Part shown: positions 48,393-48,502 of the stretch, piece after piece
How the letters are laid out: every line of letters begins with the position of its first letter
Numbering within the stretch: the first letter of the stretch is position 1
Assembly: GCA_023386155.1 (NCBI GenBank)
Contig: JAEWKH010000125.1
Location: forward strand, 1 to 48,502
DNA: 48,502 nucleotides
Origin: Pseudomonadota bacterium
GTDB lineage: Bacteria > Pseudomonadota > Alphaproteobacteria > Rhizobiales > Beijerinckiaceae
Direction of reading: 5' to 3'
Position numbers and translations under genes: made by a program
Notes under the pieces: model-generated
What the model was told of the DNA's origin: nothing
The model's database searches: none
Seen by the model: only the letters and a program-made list of their open reading frames with translations

Positions 48393-48502
48393 ATGGCAGA
48401 GAAAGAGGCAACAGAGCGCCGCGTCTATGTGCTACCAAGTGAACTAGTGGAGCGGATCCGATCCTTCCAAGAGGCAACAGGGATTCCCTCCGAAGTAGAG
48501 GC
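48393..48502 (+). CDS. small DNA-binding-type protein, cut by window end
   Basis: The first 36 codons are visible: M-A-E-K-E-A-T-E-R-R-V-Y-V-L-P-S-E-L-V and E-R-I-R-S-F-Q-E-A-T-G-I-P-S-E-V-E. The strand-helix start is typical of CopG/Arc ribbon-helix-helix proteins. The ATG at 48393 follows GGGGTG. It is divergent from 48050-48256 and may be the repressor for the palindrome at 48301. The C-terminus is outside the window. Confidence 0.6.
   Translation, partial: MAEKEATERRVYVLPSELVERIRSFQEATGIPSEVE

Larger units (their letters stand above)
46305..48502. mobile_element. left end of an integrated phage-like element
   Basis: The element begins at the tRNA fragment and continues to the window end. 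Supporting features are an antirepressor gene, several short phage-type genes with tight overlaps, and a divergent control region with ribbon-helix-helix-type proteins and a palindromic operator. The DNA from 46351 to 46643 is clearly AT-richer than the host and holds no supported gene. No integrase gene is seen in the part that is visible; it would be expected at the other end or near the far junction. Confidence 0.65.

Noticed and set aside
1..48502. CRISPR arrays and rRNA genes
   Set aside because: No regularly spaced short direct repeats were seen, and no stretch resembles 16S, 23S or 5S rRNA. The only tRNA signal is the 3' fragment at 46305.

Overview
The window is about 48.5 kb of uniformly GC-rich DNA with high-GC codon usage. 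It looks like the chromosome of an alphaproteobacterium of the order Hyphomicrobiales. The gene content points that way: an Aap/Bzt-type amino-acid transporter, an Mrp antiporter with fused MrpA-MrpB, a rhizobial-type class III cyclase, a tandem glycine riboswitch and several Rnk/GreA-like small proteins. A Methylobacteriaceae/Microvirga-like host is my best guess, but this is inference from gene families and not a database result.

Layout. 0-3.4 kb: the end of one S1C (HtrA-like) protease, a LuxR-type regulator, a second HtrA-like protease and a convergent adenylate/guanylate cyclase. 3.4-7.7 kb: an RND efflux pair (adaptor, then permease). 8-11 kb: a patatin-like phospholipase divergent from an AraC regulator, then a small LuxR-type HTH protein. 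11-17.2 kb: a diffusible-signal-factor (DSF) quorum-sensing module made of an RpfF-like synthase, an RpfC-like hybrid histidine kinase, and a REC-PAS-GGDEF-EAL protein whose gene overlaps the kinase gene. 17.5-27.1 kb: a catabolic/uptake block with two tandem paralogous metal-dependent amidohydrolases, a third amidohydrolase, aapJQM transporter genes without the ATPase gene, and an FAD amine/amino-acid oxidase. 27.4-28.6 kb: a tandem glycine riboswitch with its own terminator, a 29-codon ORF and an L,D-transpeptidase lipoprotein. 28.9-34.9 kb: a complete Mrp Na+/H+ antiporter operon (AB fused, C, D, E, F, G) with every junction overlapping. 35-46.3 kb: an adaptation block with an XRE regulator, a pseudouridine synthase, glutamate-type dehydrogenase, four Rnk/GreA-C-like paralogs, speD-speE, a PTS EIIA-like protein, a zinc-ribbon protein coupled to a ribosome hibernation factor, small HTH and hypothetical proteins, and a CBS-CBS-BON protein. 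46.3 kb to the end: the left edge of an integrated phage-like element. It starts at a 3' fragment of a CAU-anticodon tRNA and carries an antirepressor, small phage-type genes and a divergent control region with a perfect palindromic operator.

Five good copies and a few decayed copies of a ~112-bp palindromic repeat, bounded by CTAG-containing terminal inverted repeats, sit between genes. In three cases the stop codon of the adjacent gene lies inside the terminal CTAG of the repeat.

The most interesting systems are the DSF/c-di-GMP module, where a GGDEF-EAL protein stands in the place of the usual HD-GYP RpfG. Next come the glycine riboswitch that precedes a micro-ORF and a cell-wall L,D-transpeptidase instead of glycine-cleavage genes, the palindromic CTAG repeats, and the cluster of four Rnk-like proteins around polyamine synthesis.
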